From G963555815 sp965249615 [NCBI: bacterium] (GTDB taxonomy: Bacteria > UBA8248 > JACPRG01), in assembly GCA_965249615.1 (NCBI GenBank), contig CBDFMI010000004.1, positions 1-64,000 on the forward strand: a DNA stretch of 64,000 nt. The letters run 5' to 3'. Each line of letters begins with the position of its first letter. The stretch's first letter is position 1. The translations under genes were made by a program, and so were the position numbers. The notes under the pieces are model-generated. The model worked only from the letters and a program-made list of their open reading frames with translations. It was not told the origin of the DNA and did not search any database. Of this stretch, positions 62,989 to 64,000 are shown piece by piece.

Positions 62989-63492
62989 GTGGCCCTTTGT
63001 AGTGAGCTGAAGCAGGCTGTTTCTTCCTGGACCTCGGACGACAAGCGCTGGATGGCTCGGGCCCTTGTCTTGGCAGAGGAGGCCTTTCGTGCGGAGGAGG
63101 TCCCGGTGGGCGCTGTGGTCGTCATGGGTGGGCGTGTTGTCGGCGAGGCCCGAAACGAGGTGGAGGGCCTGAAAGACCCAACGGCCCACGCTGAGATTCT
63201 GGCCCTTCGCCGGGCCTCAAAGGCCGTCGGCCGAGAACGGCTGACAGGGGCCTCTCTTTACGTGACGCTGGAGCCCTGCGCCATGTGCGCCGGCGCCCTT
63301 ATCTGGGCGCGGGCGGGGCGCCTCGTCTTCGGTGCCCGAGACGAAAAGGCCGGCTGTGCGGGCAGCCTCTACAACCTCCCCCGGGATTCTCGTTTCAATC
63401 ACCGGCTGGAGGTCCAGGGGGGGCTGATGGCGCAGGAGGGGGCAAAACTCCTTCAGACTTTCTTCCAAGAGCGCCGCAGCGTGTCGCGCTGA
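62989..63492 (+). CDS. tadA: tRNA-specific adenosine deaminase (tadA)
   Basis: About 168 residues. The zinc-dependent deaminase site is complete: PTAHAEILAL (His ligand and catalytic Glu) and LEPCAMCAGALIWAR (two Cys ligands). It converts A34 of tRNA-Arg(ACG) to inosine so one tRNA reads CGU, CGC and CGA. Start candidates are ATG 62968, which shares its first base with the last base of the tRNA CCA end, GTG 62989 with GGGGG upstream, and ATG 63052 (MARALVLAEEAF), the family-like N-terminus. 62989 is chosen because RNA processing after CCA would remove the ATG at 62968. Confidence 0.9.
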   Translation: MALCSELKQAVSSWTSDDKRWMARALVLAEEAFRAEEVPVGAVVVMGGRVVGEARNEVEGLKDPTAHAEILALRRASKAVGRERLTGASLYVTLEPCAMCAGALIWARAGRLVFGARDEKAGCAGSLYNLPRDSRFNHRLEVQGGLMAQEGAKLLQTFFQERRSVSR

Positions 63493-63506
63493 GTTTTTTG
63501 ATCCTC

Positions 63507-64000
63507 TCAAGGCAGATACAGTCTGAGGTCTGGAATGGTCCCGGCGACGGAGAACCAGAAGGCCCGTCTTGAAGGGAGGGATTCCAGACGAGAGCCCTGA
63601 AGCGGACCGCTCACCGCCTGGCCCGAAAAGTCCCACGCGCTTTCGGTTTCCCGGTCCATGAATTTGCCGTCCTTGAATTGGAAGGTCAGTGGCTTGCCGT
63701 CAACCACCGCGGAATAAGCGAATCCGGCGGACTCCAGCGAAAATATCACCACCGGCTGATCTCCCACCTTGTCGTTCACCGCATTTTCCCCAATGAGACG
63801 GATAGGGTAGGCCTTGATGCCGGAATTCACCTCTGCCGTGATGACGACCTCACCGGCCCGAAGTCGGCTGTCCAGCTTGTCCTGGGAGACAGGGAAGGCG
63901 AAGCGTCCCTTGTTCAGTGAATCCGAATACCCGGCAAAGGGATCGAGGGCGAGGCGCCGACCGAAACCGTCTCCATTGTCACCCACGAGCAAGCGGGTGT
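63507..64000 (-). CDS. DUF3179 domain protein, N-terminus beyond window
   Basis: The C-terminal 160-odd residues are visible; the frame stays open to the right edge. DFSGQAVSGPLQGSRLESLP with the preceding MDRETESAWDFSG is the DUF3179 signature, and NVxIRLIGENAVNDKVGDQPVV-like RLIGENAVNDKVGDQPVVIF precedes it. DUF3179 proteins are usually exported and of unknown function. Converges on tadA with a 14-base gap. Confidence 0.78.
   Translation of the reverse strand, partial: TRLLVGDNGDGFGRRLALDPFAGYSDSLNKGRFAFPVSQDKLDSRLRAGEVVITAEVNSGIKAYPIRLIGENAVNDKVGDQPVVIFSLESAGFAYSAVVDGKPLTFQFKDGKFMDRETESAWDFSGQAVSGPLQGSRLESLPSRRAFWFSVAGTIPDLRLYLP

Overview
The window is GC-rich, gene-dense DNA from a free-living Gram-negative bacterium. 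Evidence for a Gram-negative envelope is two predicted outer-membrane barrels (19143-20462 and 28111-28947), a lipoprotein and many Sec signal peptides. Starts are often GTG or TTG. The phylum cannot be fixed by eye. The order rplM-rpsI-argC-argJ-rpsB-tsf-pyrH-frr-uppS-cdsA-dxr-pgpA-cinA-thpR-recA-recX, an F420:NADP oxidoreductase and a tal-pgi fusion suggest a deep-branching or candidate phylum (NC10, Rokubacteria, Tectomicrobia or Nitrospinota-like). This is inference only.

Layout. 1-1750: a partial FG-GAP repeat protein and a marR gene, each preceded by a copy of the same ~129-bp control region with palindromic operators. 1756-4538 (minus): a run encoding an F420:NADP oxidoreductase, a TPR protein, a nitroreductase and a deacetylase-fold enzyme. 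4732-7030: two nucleotide-sugar genes. 7107-19109: the housekeeping superoperon (ribosomal proteins, arginine biosynthesis, translation factors, lipid and isoprenoid synthesis, recA-recX). 19143-22271 (minus): porin, ammonium transporter, tRNA-Val. 22371-25232: a small membrane protein, an FNR-like flavoprotein and a YgfZ/GcvT protein. 25363-27926: tRNA-Lys and tRNA-Glu, then a more AT-rich sulfatase gene bounded on its far side by a 17-bp copy of the tRNA-Glu 3' end, which looks like a small tRNA-targeted island.

29343-41112 is an almost uninterrupted nine-gene block for the oxidative and non-oxidative pentose phosphate pathway plus hexose phosphate interconversion (tkt, rpiB, tal-pgi, gnd, zwf, glk, fbp, fba, pgl). 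With it the cell can take glucose into NADPH and pentoses, or run the cycle in reverse through FBPase and aldolase. 42891-48537 encodes two large exported repeat proteins, the second with PEGA, 12 PASTA and kelch repeats. Their reading frames are broken at three places (in-frame TGA, +1 frameshift, in-frame TAG), whereas the housekeeping genes around them are intact.

48621-55470 holds a Zn-dehydrogenase/aldolase pair and an aromatic or acyl-CoA operon (paaK-like ligase, two-subunit CoA-transferase). 56107-60748 holds a polyprenyl synthase, an AMMECR1 protein, tandem DUF4321 proteins, maf, a double isochorismatase-fold protein whose first domain has lost its catalytic Cys, and an SDR. 60762-64000 holds metY, a CoA-binding protein, tRNA-Arg(ACG) abutting tadA (the enzyme that edits that tRNA), and a partial DUF3179 protein. 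There is no CRISPR array, rRNA or insertion sequence.
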